The notes below the pieces were generated by a model. The model was given only the letters and a program-made list of their open reading frames with translations, ran no database searches and was not told where the DNA came from. The translations under genes were made by a program, and so were the position numbers. A stretch of 38,405 bases of DNA. Origin: a virus. The DNA lies in the IMG/VR virus record IMGVR_UViG_3300043775_002130, positions 1 through 38,405 of that record; one strand, written 5' to 3'. Below, one piece after another: positions 7,453 to 15,548 of the stretch. Each line of letters opens with the position of its first letter. The stretch's first letter is position 1.

Positions 7453-8700
7453 ATGTGGAATCCGTTTCGGCGGCGCGAGGCCAAGAGCAACGCGCTCGAC
7501 CTGCTGCGCGAATACCTGGTGACGGGCGGGCAGTCGGCGAGCGGGCAGAGCGTGACGTCGGAGCGTGCGCTGGGCGTCACTACGGTGATGAGGTGCGTGA
7601 CGTTGCTCGGCAACGGCTGCTCACAGATCCCTTTCAAGCTGTATCGCATAAGCAGCGACGGCAAGAGCCGCGCGGTGGTAACGGATCACGCGGTGTCGAG
7701 GTTGATCGCGCGCCGCCCGAACGGATGGATGACGCCGAGCGAGTGGCGGCGAACGATGACGATGCACGCCGCCATGGCGGATTTCGGTCTGTCGATCATC
7801 ACGCGGGCGCCGTCGGACGGCCGACCGCTTGAATTGCTGCCGGTCCGGCCGGACTGGATCACCTGGAAGCAGGGCGACGACTGGAAAATCACCTACACGG
7901 TCACATGGCCGAACGGCACGCGCGACACATACAGCCAGCGCGACGTGTTCGTTTTGCGCGGGCCCTCCTGGGATGCGGTCAAGGGCCTTGGCGCCCTTCG
8001 CTACGCGCGCGAAGCCATCGGCCTGCGCATGGCAGTCGACGAGGCGCAGGCACGGCTGTTCGCCAACGGTGCGCGGCCGGGCGGGATCCTGACGGCCAAG
8101 GCACCGCTCAACGATGAGCAGCGCGCGATGGTCAAAGCGGCCTGGCAGGCAATGCACGGTGGCAGCGGCAACGCCGGCAAGACCGCGCTACTGGAGGGCG
8201 ACCTCGAGTTCAAGTCGCTGATGCTGGACAACGTCGACGCCGAGACAATGGCGCTGCGGGGGCAGCAAATCGAGGACATCTGCCGCGGATTTAATGTGTT
8301 CCCGCAGATGGTGGGCCACAGCGGCGACTCGGCGCCGACCTTTGCCAGCGCGGAGCAGTTTTTCATTCAGCACGTCGTGCACACGCTCTCGCCCTGGCAT
8401 GTGGCCTGGGAAGAGGCGATGTCGACGCAGCTTCTGACCGACGACGAATGGGCGGCCGGGCTTTACTTCAAGTTCACGGTGCAGGCGCTGCTGCGCGGCA
8501 CCGCGAAAGAGCGCGGCGAATACTATCAGCTGCTCGTCAACATGGGCGCGGTCACGCCGAACGAGATTCGCGCCTGGGAGGAAATGGACCAGGCGCCCGA
8601 ACTCGACCGCTTCCGCATGCCGCTCAACACCACGGTTGTTGAGCCGGACGGCACGCCGTTCTTTCCGCCGAAGTCCGATACGCCGCCACCGGCCATATAA
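7453..8700 (+). CDS. Portal protein, HK97 family
   Basis: A 415-residue protein from ATG 7453; upstream open frame belongs to the TerL region. The N-terminus MWNPFRRRE is typical of HK97-type portals. Recognisable blocks are ALGVTTVMRCVTLLGN, LPVRPDWI, and the C-terminal VFPQMVGHSGDSAPTFAS. The portal forms the dodecameric ring at one head vertex through which terminase packages DNA and to which connector and tail attach. It lies between TerL and the protease, the canonical HK97 order. Confidence 0.93.
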   Translation: MWNPFRRREAKSNALDLLREYLVTGGQSASGQSVTSERALGVTTVMRCVTLLGNGCSQIPFKLYRISSDGKSRAVVTDHAVSRLIARRPNGWMTPSEWRRTMTMHAAMADFGLSIITRAPSDGRPLELLPVRPDWITWKQGDDWKITYTVTWPNGTRDTYSQRDVFVLRGPSWDAVKGLGALRYAREAIGLRMAVDEAQARLFANGARPGGILTAKAPLNDEQRAMVKAAWQAMHGGSGNAGKTALLEGDLEFKSLMLDNVDAETMALRGQQIEDICRGFNVFPQMVGHSGDSAPTFASAEQFFIQHVVHTLSPWHVAWEEAMSTQLLTDDEWAAGLYFKFTVQALLRGTAKERGEYYQLLVNMGAVTPNEIRAWEEMDQAPELDRFRMPLNTTVVEPDGTPFFPPKSDTPPPAI

Positions 8701-8713
8701 CCAAGGACACGCC

Positions 8714-9367
8714 ATGCACGACAAGTTTCTGGCCGCGGTTCCTGCGGAGTGGAAGTTCGCTGACGCCGGCGACGCGATGATCGTCGAGGGCTACGGCGCA
8801 TACTTCAACAATATCGATGGCTATGGCGACGTGATCGTGCCGGGTGCGTTCGCCGATACGCTCGCGGCTGCGCAGTCGGCCGGCAAGACCATCCCGATGC
8901 TCTACCAGCACCAGTCCGACAAGGTCGCCGGGGTCTGGACGCACCTCGCCGAAGACGGCAGGGGCCTGGCGGTCAAGGGGCGTCTGCTGCCGACCACGCT
9001 CGGCCGCGATACCTACATCGAGATGAAGGAGAAGGCCGTCACCGGCCTGTCGATCGGCTTCACCACGCTGGATTCCTCGCCGCGGGTGAACGCCAGCGAC
9101 CCCAAGCGAACGATCAAGAAGGTCCACCTGTGGGAAGTCTCCCCGGTCACCTTCCCCGCGAATGACAAGGCGCGCGTGACCGACGTGAAGTCGGCCGCGC
9201 CTTCCGAGATCGAGAAGCTCCTGCGCGACGCAGGACTCTCGCGTGCCGAAGCCAAGGCCTTTATGGCCGACGGCTTCAACGGCCTGAAGCGCCTGCGCGA
9301 TGCTGGCGACGACGCCGATGAGTTGGCGAACATCATCCGCCGCAACACCGCAATCTTCAAAAAGTAG
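8714..9367 (+). CDS. HK97-type prohead protease (peptidase U35)
   Basis: A 217-residue protein from ATG 8714. Conserved elements are VEGYGAYFNNIDGYGD, MLYQHQ (His66) and GLSIGF (Ser113), followed by LWEVSPVTFPAN. These match the herpesvirus-assemblin-like serine protease fold of HK97 gp4. It should remove the N-terminal delta domain of the capsid protein, then itself, during head maturation. A helical C-terminal tail probably directs it into the prohead. It precedes the capsid gene by 10 bases. Confidence 0.93.
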   Translation: MHDKFLAAVPAEWKFADAGDAMIVEGYGAYFNNIDGYGDVIVPGAFADTLAAAQSAGKTIPMLYQHQSDKVAGVWTHLAEDGRGLAVKGRLLPTTLGRDTYIEMKEKAVTGLSIGFTTLDSSPRVNASDPKRTIKKVHLWEVSPVTFPANDKARVTDVKSAAPSEIEKLLRDAGLSRAEAKAFMADGFNGLKRLRDAGDDADELANIIRRNTAIFKK

Positions 9368-9377
9368 GAGGCTCATC

Positions 9378-10604
9378 ATGAGCGACGAGATCAAGGTTCT
9401 GCTCGAAAAGCAGGGCGAAGCCTTCGAGGCGTTCAAGGCCGCCCTGGCCGACGAGGCCAAGAGCAAGACCGCCGAGAGCGAGGCCAAAACGGCCCGGATC
9501 AACGACGAGCTGACGCGGCTCGCCAAGGAGATCAAGACCGCCAACGATCGCGCCGAGGCCGCCGAGACTGCCGCCGCCCGACCGAACCGCGGCGACGGCA
9601 AGTCGGTCACGCCGGCCATGGCCGAGTACAAGGCGGGCCTGTTCAACTACATCCGCAAGGGTGAAGAGGAAGGCCTGGAGAAGAAGGCGCTTTCGGCCGG
9701 CGTCAACCCGGACGGCGGCTACACCGTGCACTCCGAGCTCGACACGATGATCGACCGTGTGGCGCGCGCGAACGTCAACATGCGCAACCTTGCCACGGTT
9801 CGCAGCATCACCGGCCGCAGCTTCAAAAAGCTGGTGACGACGTCGGGCGCCGGATACGGCGGCTGGGGCAACGAGCACACTGCGCCGACCGAGACCACCA
9901 CGCCCGGCCTGGTCGAGCTCGAGTTCACGCCCGGCACCCTGTGGGCCGAGCCGCGCGCGACGCAGGAGCTGCTCGAGGACTCCGACCAGAACATCGAGGC
10001 CTGGCTGGCCGACGAGGTCGGCATCATCTTCGAAACCACCGAGAACCAGGCGTTCATCGATGGCAACGGCGTGAACCGCCCGCGCGGTTTCCTCGACTAC
10101 AGCATCGTGGCCAACGCCTCCTATGCCTGGGGCTCGATCGGCTACGTCCCGTCCGGCGCTTCGGGCGCCTTTCGCACCACCTCGACCTCGGTCAGCCCGG
10201 TGGACGACTTCGTCGCGCTGCGGCACGCACTGAAGCCTGTCTATCGGCCCAATGCGGTCTGGCTGATGAATGACGCCACCGTCGCCACGGTCCGCAAGTT
10301 CAAGGACGGGTCCGGAAACCTTCAGTGGAAGCCGGGCGCGTCGGTGGCTGACGGCTTCACCGAGACCTTCCTGGGCCATCCGATCAACTATGACGATCAG
10401 ATGCCCGATGTCGCGGCGAACAGCTACTCGGTGGCGTTCGGCGACTTCAAGCGCGGCTATCTGATCGTCGATCGTCTGGGCACCCAGGTCATCCGCGACT
10501 CGCTGACCTCGAAGCCCTACGTGAAGTTCTACACGCGCCGCCGGGTCGGTGGTGGCGTGCAGAACTTCGAGGCCATCAAGGTCATGAAGATGGCGGCCAG
10601 CTAA
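9378..10604 (+). CDS. Major capsid protein, HK97 fold
   Basis: A 408-residue protein with a strong ribosome site (TAGGAGG, 9365-9371). Residues 1 to about 75 are a charged, coiled delta domain that serves as a built-in scaffold. The mature fold begins at KKALSAGVNPDGGYTV, and Lys103 here corresponds in position to the HK97 cleavage site. The rest has typical capsid blocks (TTSGAGYGGWGNEH, ELLEDSDQNIEAWLADE, FIDGNGVNRPRGFL, YTRRRVGGGV). The exact cut site is inferred, not shown. Confidence 0.95.
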   Translation: MSDEIKVLLEKQGEAFEAFKAALADEAKSKTAESEAKTARINDELTRLAKEIKTANDRAEAAETAAARPNRGDGKSVTPAMAEYKAGLFNYIRKGEEEGLEKKALSAGVNPDGGYTVHSELDTMIDRVARANVNMRNLATVRSITGRSFKKLVTTSGAGYGGWGNEHTAPTETTTPGLVELEFTPGTLWAEPRATQELLEDSDQNIEAWLADEVGIIFETTENQAFIDGNGVNRPRGFLDYSIVANASYAWGSIGYVPSGASGAFRTTSTSVSPVDDFVALRHALKPVYRPNAVWLMNDATVATVRKFKDGSGNLQWKPGASVADGFTETFLGHPINYDDQMPDVAANSYSVAFGDFKRGYLIVDRLGTQVIRDSLTSKPYVKFYTRRRVGGGVQNFEAIKVMKMAAS

Positions 10605-10637
10605 GGCTGGCGCTGCACCCGCAAGGGCAAGGTCGTC

Positions 10638-10679
10638 GCGGCGGCCGACCTAAACTGCCGCCGCACCATTTCCGTTTTT
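10638..10679 (+). terminator. Hairpin after the capsid gene, weak terminator-like
   Basis: GCGGCGGC (10638-10645) pairs perfectly with GCCGCCGC (10657-10664) around an 11-base loop. A T5 run follows 10 bases later (10675-10679). The distance is long for a strict intrinsic terminator. It may attenuate late transcription or protect the 3' end of the abundant capsid message. Confidence 0.4.
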
Positions 10680-10698
10680 CTTTGCTGGAGGCGCTACC

Positions 10699-11121
10699 AT
10701 GCGCGACATGTTCAACCAGGTCACCCCGAAGCGCTGCATCTCGCCGGTGTCGGTGGCCGACAATACGGCGGCTGTCGGGGAAATTATCGACCGCAAGGGC
10801 TTTGAGTCGCTGACCTACTTGCTCGCCACCGGTTCGCTCGGCGATGCCGGCGCGGAGTTCACGGTGCTGCTCGAAGAGGGCGACGCCTCGAACCTCTCCG
10901 ATGCCGCGGCGGTGGCCGATACCAATCTGCTGGGCACCGAGGCGCTGGCGTCGTTCATCCAGAGCGACGACAACAAGTGTTTCAAGCTCGGGTATCTGGG
11001 CACGAAGCGCTACACGCGGCTCACCATCACGCCGACCAACAATGCGACCGCCTCCCTGATCGGAGTGATCGCGCTGCTCGGCAACCCGGCGGCTGCGCCA
11101 ACGGTCAATCCGCCGGCCTGA
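10699..11121 (+). CDS. Probable capsid decoration or head-associated protein
   Basis: A 140-residue protein, ribosome site GGAGG before ATG 10699. It has the pattern of a small beta-rich phage protein (VADNTAAVGEIIDRKGFESLTYLL...EEGD...LGYLGTKRYTRLTITPTNN...ALLGNPAAAP). Proteins of this pattern are common directly downstream of the capsid gene in siphophages, often annotated only as hypothetical. Beta-strand content and position suggest a head decoration or stabilising protein. Function is inferred from position. Confidence 0.6.
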   Translation: MRDMFNQVTPKRCISPVSVADNTAAVGEIIDRKGFESLTYLLATGSLGDAGAEFTVLLEEGDASNLSDAAAVADTNLLGTEALASFIQSDDNKCFKLGYLGTKRYTRLTITPTNNATASLIGVIALLGNPAAAPTVNPPA

Positions 11122-11137
11122 TCTCCACCAGCGTGAC

Positions 11138-11167
11138 TGCCGCCGCCGGTATGATCCGGCGGCGGCA
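11138..11167. other. Perfect 12-bp GC hairpin
   Basis: TGCCGCCGCCGG (11138-11149) is the exact reverse complement of 11156-11167, with loop TATGAT. No T-run follows. It lies in the leader of the connector gene, 20 bases before its start, so it may act as an RNA processing or stability element rather than a terminator. Confidence 0.6.
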
Positions 11168-11186
11168 CCTTCTGCGGAGCACCGCT

Positions 11187-11882
11187 ATGCGCGCCTTTGC
11201 CGACCTCCTAGAGACGACGGCTGCGGCGACCGACGACGCCACCAACCGGTCTCTGACGACCTCGACAAAGGTCAAAGAGGCGCTCCGGATCACCGACTCC
11301 AATTCCGACACCATCATCGCCGCTCTGATACCGCGCGCCACCGCCCTGATCGTGGCTTGGTGCCGGCTGGCGCGCGACGCGTCCGGCGCCAAGCCGACCT
11401 TTGCCCGCGAGACGCTGCGTGCGACGTGGCACGCCGAAACGATCGCCGGTCGCGGCAGCGAACTGTACCTGCCGTGGCGCGTCCCGCTCTTCTCCATCGA
11501 CTCGGTCGTCGAGGCGGAAACAACGCTTGCGGTGAGCACCGACTACGTCGTGCTCGGCTCGACGCCGGGCGTCCTGCGCCGCATCTCGACCGATACGCCG
11601 ATCGAATGGAGCACCGGCAAGATCGTGGTGACGTTTAAGGCGGGCTTCGCCGTCACGACTTCGCTCGCCACCAACATCGACGCGGCGATCGAGGCCGCCT
11701 GCATCGAGCAGATCAAGGGGATGCTTTTTGCCGCCGACCGCGATCCCACTATCCGGTCGGAGAATGTGCCGGACCTCGCGGCCGTCTCCTACTCGGTGCC
11801 GGGCGGCGACGTGATGGGCGCCAACGTGCTCCTCCCGGCGGTGCGCGACATGCTCGCGCCTTGGCGTAATCCTGCGCCGTGA
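11187..11882 (+). CDS. Head-tail connector (gp6-like adaptor)
   Basis: A 231-residue protein. ATG 11187 is preferred, with GCGGAG (11174-11179) 7 bases upstream. The N-terminal helical part TKVKEALRITDSNSDTIIAALIPRATALI is the signature of HK97 gp6/SPP1 gp15-type connector proteins. The C-terminal half (IEAACIEQIKGMLFAADRDP...) is the usual second helical block. It should form the ring below the portal that closes the filled head. Position between head and neck genes agrees. The stop overlaps the next GTG start. Confidence 0.8.
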   Translation: MRAFADLLETTAAATDDATNRSLTTSTKVKEALRITDSNSDTIIAALIPRATALIVAWCRLARDASGAKPTFARETLRATWHAETIAGRGSELYLPWRVPLFSIDSVVEAETTLAVSTDYVVLGSTPGVLRRISTDTPIEWSTGKIVVTFKAGFAVTTSLATNIDAAIEAACIEQIKGMLFAADRDPTIRSENVPDLAAVSYSVPGGDVMGANVLLPAVRDMLAPWRNPAP

Positions 11883-12205
11883 GCATTCTGGAAACGACAG
11901 CGCGCTTTATTGCCGCGCGTGGATCGAGCATGACGCTGGCGCGCGAGGGCGAGGGCACCACCATCGCGCTCAAGGGAAAGCGCGTGCCGGGCACCACCGT
12001 GGCCGTGGGCAACTCCGCTGAGCAGCAAAGCTTCCGGGTGAAGATCGGCACGGCCGAGCTGCTGGCTTCGGCCTGGTCGGTGAAGGTGCCAAGCTCAAGC
12101 ACCGACTCGCTCACGGTCGATGGTGTTCCTCGCGCCGTGGTCGACGTTCGCCCGCTGGCCGATGGCGGAATAACCGGGGCCTATGAGCTTGAGGTGATCG
12201 GCTAG
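11879..12205 (+). CDS. Probable head closure (stopper) protein
   Basis: A 108-residue protein starting at GTG 11879, which overlaps the previous stop (GTGA). It is beta-rich (GEGTTIALKGKRVPGTTV...FRVKIGTAELLAS...VDGVPRAVVDVRPL). By size, strand content and position after the connector it fits the stopper proteins of the SPP1 gp16 / lambda FII class. I see no decisive motif, so the assignment rests mainly on gene order. Confidence 0.6.
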   Translation: MSILETTARFIAARGSSMTLAREGEGTTIALKGKRVPGTTVAVGNSAEQQSFRVKIGTAELLASAWSVKVPSSSTDSLTVDGVPRAVVDVRPLADGGITGAYELEVIG

Positions 12206-12948
12206 TGGGTGTCACCGTTCAGCACATCGGCAAGCCGTTTGACGGCAAGTCGATTGGCGAATGGGTGAAGGCCAACACGATTGCGGTGGCAGAGAGGGCT
12301 TTGCGCGAGGAGGTCAGCCGGGGCTTTGACAATCAGCCGGTAGTGGTAACGGACGGCACGCCGCGGCGCGACTATTTGCAAGTTAAGCCTTTCGGCAAGA
12401 TCGAATTCATTAGGCGCCCGCAGATGGCCGAAGCGGTGTTATGGGCGCTCGATGCGCTCCGCAAGAAGTCTCCGGTGCGAAGCGGGCGCTATGTGCAGTC
12501 GCATATGGTGCTCTTGAATGGCGCCGAGATAACCGGCGATCTTCGAGCGGTTCTCTTTGCGGTAAAAGAAACCGACCGGGTGCAGATCGTTAATCCACTG
12601 CCCTACGCCAGAAAGATCGAAGGCCGCAAGGGAACCAAGAAAAGCGGCGGCAAGATCGCGGGTCAAAGTTTGATGGCACCGCGCGGCGTCTATGAGCGCG
12701 TGGTGCTGCCGTTGCTGGTGCGCCGCTATGGGCGGTCGATGTTTTTCGATTTTAAGTTTGTGAAGCTTGAGGGCGCGGCGAAAGTGTGGGGCGCACCCGG
12801 CGGCAGAAAAGCGCCGCTTCCTGCCCGCTCACTAACGCGCGGTAGTAACGGCCGCATTACCGGGCAAACGCACGCAGGCCGCATCCAGCGCGACGCTGTG
12901 TACCCCTCGCTCAACTTCTTCATCAAGCCCACCGGCTTGGCCAACTAA
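12205..12948 (+). CDS. HK97 gp10-like neck / tail-head joining protein
   Basis: A 247-residue protein from GTG 12205 sharing one base with the preceding stop (TAGTG). The core ALRKKSPVRSGRYVQSHMV followed by VNPLPYARKIEGRK fits the gp10-like pattern of a Pro-Val-(Asp/Arg)-Ser/Thr-Gly-Arg turn and a later Asn-Pro-x-x-Tyr-Ala. It is longer than usual, with a basic C-terminal extension. Proteins of this class help join the tail to the completed head. Moderately confident on family. Confidence 0.7.
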   Translation: MGVTVQHIGKPFDGKSIGEWVKANTIAVAERALREEVSRGFDNQPVVVTDGTPRRDYLQVKPFGKIEFIRRPQMAEAVLWALDALRKKSPVRSGRYVQSHMVLLNGAEITGDLRAVLFAVKETDRVQIVNPLPYARKIEGRKGTKKSGGKIAGQSLMAPRGVYERVVLPLLVRRYGRSMFFDFKFVKLEGAAKVWGAPGGRKAPLPARSLTRGSNGRITGQTHAGRIQRDAVYPSLNFFIKPTGLAN

Positions 12949-12957
12949 GAGGCGACC

Positions 12958-13419
12958 ATGGCCGGTGACACTCTCCGCGATGCCTTCCGCAGCGAGCTTG
13001 CGACCATCCGCTCGGCCGAGTCGATCGCCTGGCCTATCAAGGACACCCTCAACACCAGCGTGCAGCCCAACCCGGCCGCGGCCGGCGTGGCCTCAACGGC
13101 GGCTGGCTATCTTGAATTGGAATTCCCCGGCGGCAGCGAAGCGCAATATACGTTTGGCGCACCGGCCGCTAACTTTCACCGCGAGCAAGGGCAGGTAACA
13201 GTTAACGTGGTGACGCGCCTGCGCACCGGCACCACCAACCGCGACCTTGCCGAAACCTACGCTGCATCCATCCGCTCGGCATTCCGCATGCGCCGCTTTG
13301 CTGCCGGCTCGCGCTCAATCCGCATTACCGCAACTATGCCGATGAGCGGCGGCCACGATGAAGGTGGCATGTGGGTCGAGAGCCTGGCCCTCGCGTATGA
13401 AATTTACAATGTCGGCTGA
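12958..13419 (+). CDS. Probable tail terminator / tail completion protein
   Basis: A 153-residue protein, ATG 12958. Layout and content (N-terminal helix SELATIRSAESIAWPI, beta strands, then YAASIRSAFRMRRF and VESLALAYEIYNVG) fit the tail terminator fold of lambda gpU-like proteins, which cap the tail tube and set its end. It is the last gene before a strong terminator and the tail tube gene. Assigned by position and general pattern. Confidence 0.6.
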   Translation: MAGDTLRDAFRSELATIRSAESIAWPIKDTLNTSVQPNPAAAGVASTAAGYLELEFPGGSEAQYTFGAPAANFHREQGQVTVNVVTRLRTGTTNRDLAETYAASIRSAFRMRRFAAGSRSIRITATMPMSGGHDEGGMWVESLALAYEIYNVG

Positions 13420-13440
13420 TATCCGACGCATCGACTGACC

Positions 13441-13465
13441 ACCGCCGCCATCCCGGCGGTTTTTT
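13441..13465 (+). terminator. Rho-independent terminator between neck and tail genes
   Basis: ACCGCCG (13441-13447) pairs with CGGCGGT (13454-13460) around a 6-base loop, followed directly by a T run through 13465. This is the cleanest intrinsic terminator within the structural genes. It would lower tail gene expression relative to head genes unless late transcription is antiterminated or a promoter lies near 13466-13492. Confidence 0.8.
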
Positions 13466-13492
13466 CTTGTCCAATCTAGAGGAGCCACCGCA

Positions 13493-14416
13493 ATGGACAG
13501 CGCGAACAAACAGACCGCGATCATCGCGGAGGTAACACAGGGCACGACCCCGGCAACGCCGGCCTTTCTTGTGACCCGCGATATCCGCGTCAGCGGCTCG
13601 CCGAGCCGGCCAGCATCGCGCTCGCCGGAGCGCCGCGCCGACCGCATGGCGGCGAACATGACCACGGGGCTTTCCAGTTTTCCGAAGACGATCGAGCTGC
13701 CCTATGTCCGCGACGCGGCAACGGACGTGCTCTGGGAGTCCACGCTCATGGGCACCTGGGCGACGAACGTCCTGAAGAACGCCAGCACGATGAAGTTCTT
13801 CACGCTGGAGGAAAAGTACGAGGGCGGCTCGACCGACCCGTATCGCCGCCTCGCCGGATGCATGGTCGATTCGTGCGCCATCAGCTTCCGCAACGGTGAG
13901 CCCGGCACGCTGAGCTTCGGCATCCGCGCGCTGGCTGAGACGGCCGCAACGGCGGCGATTGCCAGCTCGACCTATGCCGCGCCGACGCCCGGCTACGATC
14001 CGTCGACTCCGGCTGACATCGTGGTCAACAATCTCTTCGGTGTGAGTTCGCCCAAAGTCATGGGCCTCAATATGACCATCGCGAACAACCTGCGCGAACA
14101 GCATGCCTGGGGCAGCAATTCTCCCTATGGCATCGGCCTCGGCCTGTTCGATGTGAGCGGATCCGTCCAGCTCTACTTCTCTGCCGCGGCCGACTATTCG
14201 ACGTTCATGACGCGGCAGACGGCGCAGACCCTCTCGCTCACGATCGGGTCGCAGGCCAACTTCAAGGACACGATCGTTCTGGGAAATTGTGACGTGTTCA
14301 ACCCGGACATCGACGATCCGGGCGCAACCGGCGATCACATGGTGACGCTCAATTTCATGGCGCGCTACTACGCCACCGACACCGCCGCTATCAAGATCAC
14401 GCGCCTGGTCGCCTGA
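13493..14416 (+). CDS. Major tail tube protein
   Basis: A 307-residue protein preceded by GAGGAG. The N-terminus (DSANKQTAIIAEVTQGTTPATP) and C-terminus (TGDHMVTLNFMARYY) match the tail tube family of long-tailed phages: it starts with an adaptation to variable ring contacts and ends with the immunoglobulin-like tube fold. It should polymerise as stacked hexameric rings around the tape measure. Position before the assembly chaperones supports this. Confidence 0.85.
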   Translation: MDSANKQTAIIAEVTQGTTPATPAFLVTRDIRVSGSPSRPASRSPERRADRMAANMTTGLSSFPKTIELPYVRDAATDVLWESTLMGTWATNVLKNASTMKFFTLEEKYEGGSTDPYRRLAGCMVDSCAISFRNGEPGTLSFGIRALAETAATAAIASSTYAAPTPGYDPSTPADIVVNNLFGVSSPKVMGLNMTIANNLREQHAWGSNSPYGIGLGLFDVSGSVQLYFSAAADYSTFMTRQTAQTLSLTIGSQANFKDTIVLGNCDVFNPDIDDPGATGDHMVTLNFMARYYATDTAAIKITRLVA

Positions 14417-14460
14417 TGCCGCCGCGTATTCTCAACCCCATCGCAGAGGAGCCCGCCGCC

Positions 14461-14634
14461 ATGGGCAGCAAGTACATCATCGAGGCCAACTTCCACGTGT
14501 ATGTCAGCGAGGGCGACGGCAAGCCCGAGCGCAAGGCCGCCTTTACCAAGGGCATGGTCGTGGAAGCCGCCGACATTCCCCAGGGCCAGTCCGCCGCGGA
14601 TTGGGTGGCCAAGGGGCTCGCCAAGGCGGCGTAG
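14461..14634 (+). CDS. Small protein between tube and chaperone genes, unknown
   Basis: A 57-residue protein. ATG 14461 is chosen because AGAGGAG (14445-14451) is 9 bases upstream; an in-frame ATG at 14416 overlapping the tube stop would add 15 residues. The text KYIIEANFHVYVSEGD...TKGMVVEAADIP suggests a compact beta fold. I know of no assigned function. It is probably a minor tail or assembly factor. Confidence 0.6.
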   Translation: MGSKYIIEANFHVYVSEGDGKPERKAAFTKGMVVEAADIPQGQSAADWVAKGLAKAA

Positions 14635-14668
14635 GCCGTCCTAGCGGCCCAGTGATGGCCCGCGAACC

Positions 14669-14699
14669 GAGGCCCGCCCGTGGTCGGCGGGCGGGCCTC
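14669..14699. other. Perfect 12-bp GC hairpin before the chaperone gene
   Basis: GAGGCCCGCCCG (14669-14680) pairs exactly with 14688-14699 across a 7-base loop. No T-run follows. It sits 21 bases before the chaperone start codon and could influence translation or mRNA stability of this message. Confidence 0.65.
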
Positions 14700-14720
14700 A
14701 CCTCACCGACCGGAGGCACT

Positions 14721-15152
14721 ATGTCAAAAGTAGAATATCAATTCGACAACATCGCGCCGATGCAGCGTAACCGCGAGATTGAAGGCGAGAAGGGCACGGA
14801 GCTGGGCTTGCCCGGCGGCATCACCTTGACCGTGCTGGCCGCCAGCGATGGCAATCCGCGATGGCGGAACCGTTCTGACGAAATCGCCGCCGAACTGAAC
14901 AGGCTCCGCAATGCCCGCGCACCGGGCGAGCGGGTTCGGAAGTACCTCTCGACGATCTACTCGCAGTGTCTGGTCATCGGGTGGTCGGGCGTAAAAAGCA
15001 AAGGCGTCCAAATCCCGTTCTCGGCCGAGGCGTGCGCGGCGTTCTTGATGGCCGCAGACGATGCCTATGCCATTTTAGACGGCGTGGTTTACGAGTCGAA
15101 AAACTATCGCGGCGCGCGCATCGAAGCCACGGTGGAAGCCGCAAAAAACTAA
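14721..15152 (+). CDS. Tail assembly chaperone, short form (lambda gpG-like)
   Basis: A 143-residue protein from ATG 14721 with GGAGG at 12712+2000 offset positions 14712-14716. It lies just before the tape measure gene, where siphophages encode the tail assembly chaperone. The sequence ends ...EAAKN at TAA 15150-15152, directly behind a slippery heptamer. It coats the tape measure during tail assembly and is absent from the finished tail in lambda. No strong motif; assignment rests on position, size and the frameshift architecture. Confidence 0.8.
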   Translation: MSKVEYQFDNIAPMQRNREIEGEKGTELGLPGGITLTVLAASDGNPRWRNRSDEIAAELNRLRNARAPGERVRKYLSTIYSQCLVIGWSGVKSKGVQIPFSAEACAAFLMAADDAYAILDGVVYESKNYRGARIEATVEAAKN

Positions 15153-15538
15153 TCCGGTGGGATAGCGCCAACGCCGGCCAGCTTCGCGGCTGGACGGATC
15201 GCGCGGACAAGGGCGACGAAGAGGCCGTTGACCGCCTGCTATCCCGCCCAAGCCTATCGACTGAGGCCGCGTCTTACTGGTCGGCCTTCCTAACTCTCGC
15301 CCGCGACCGGCCGCACGAGTCCATTTCGATGGGCATGAGCGGCGGCCTCTCGCTTCCTCGGCCGGTGCCGCTGGAAACGATCCGCCGCGAGGGCGCGCGC
15401 CTGGGTTACTCCGGCGAGGGCCTTGAGGATTTCGTCATCATCGTCGCGCACATTGACGACTTTTACGTCGATATCGAAGTGCGCCGCGCCGCCGACGAAG
15501 CCAAAGCCTCTGCTGCTCGCTCGCGGTCAAAAAAGTAA
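14721..15538 (+). CDS. Tail assembly chaperone, frameshifted long form (lambda gpGT-like)
   Basis: Produced by -1 slippage at 15143-15149: 143 residues of the short form followed by 129 residues read from 15149 to 15538, 272 in total. The second part (GWTDRADKGDEEAVDRLL..., ending AAARSRSKK-like basic residues) has no start codon near its beginning: the first ATG in that frame comes about halfway through. Frameshifting is therefore the natural way to make it. The long form is known in lambda to recruit tube protein to the chaperone-coated tape measure. Confidence 0.85.
15143..15149 (+). promoter_or_regulatory. Programmed -1 frameshift slippery site A AAA AAC
   Basis: In the chaperone frame the codons are GCA AAA AAC TAA, which gives the X XXY YYZ heptamer A-AAA-AAC immediately before the stop. 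After slipping back one base, reading continues CTA ATC CGG and stays open to 15538. A stem CCAGC/GCTGG (15178-15182 with 15189-15193) lies 28 bases downstream. Confidence 0.88.
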
Positions 15539-15548
15539 CGGGTGATCC

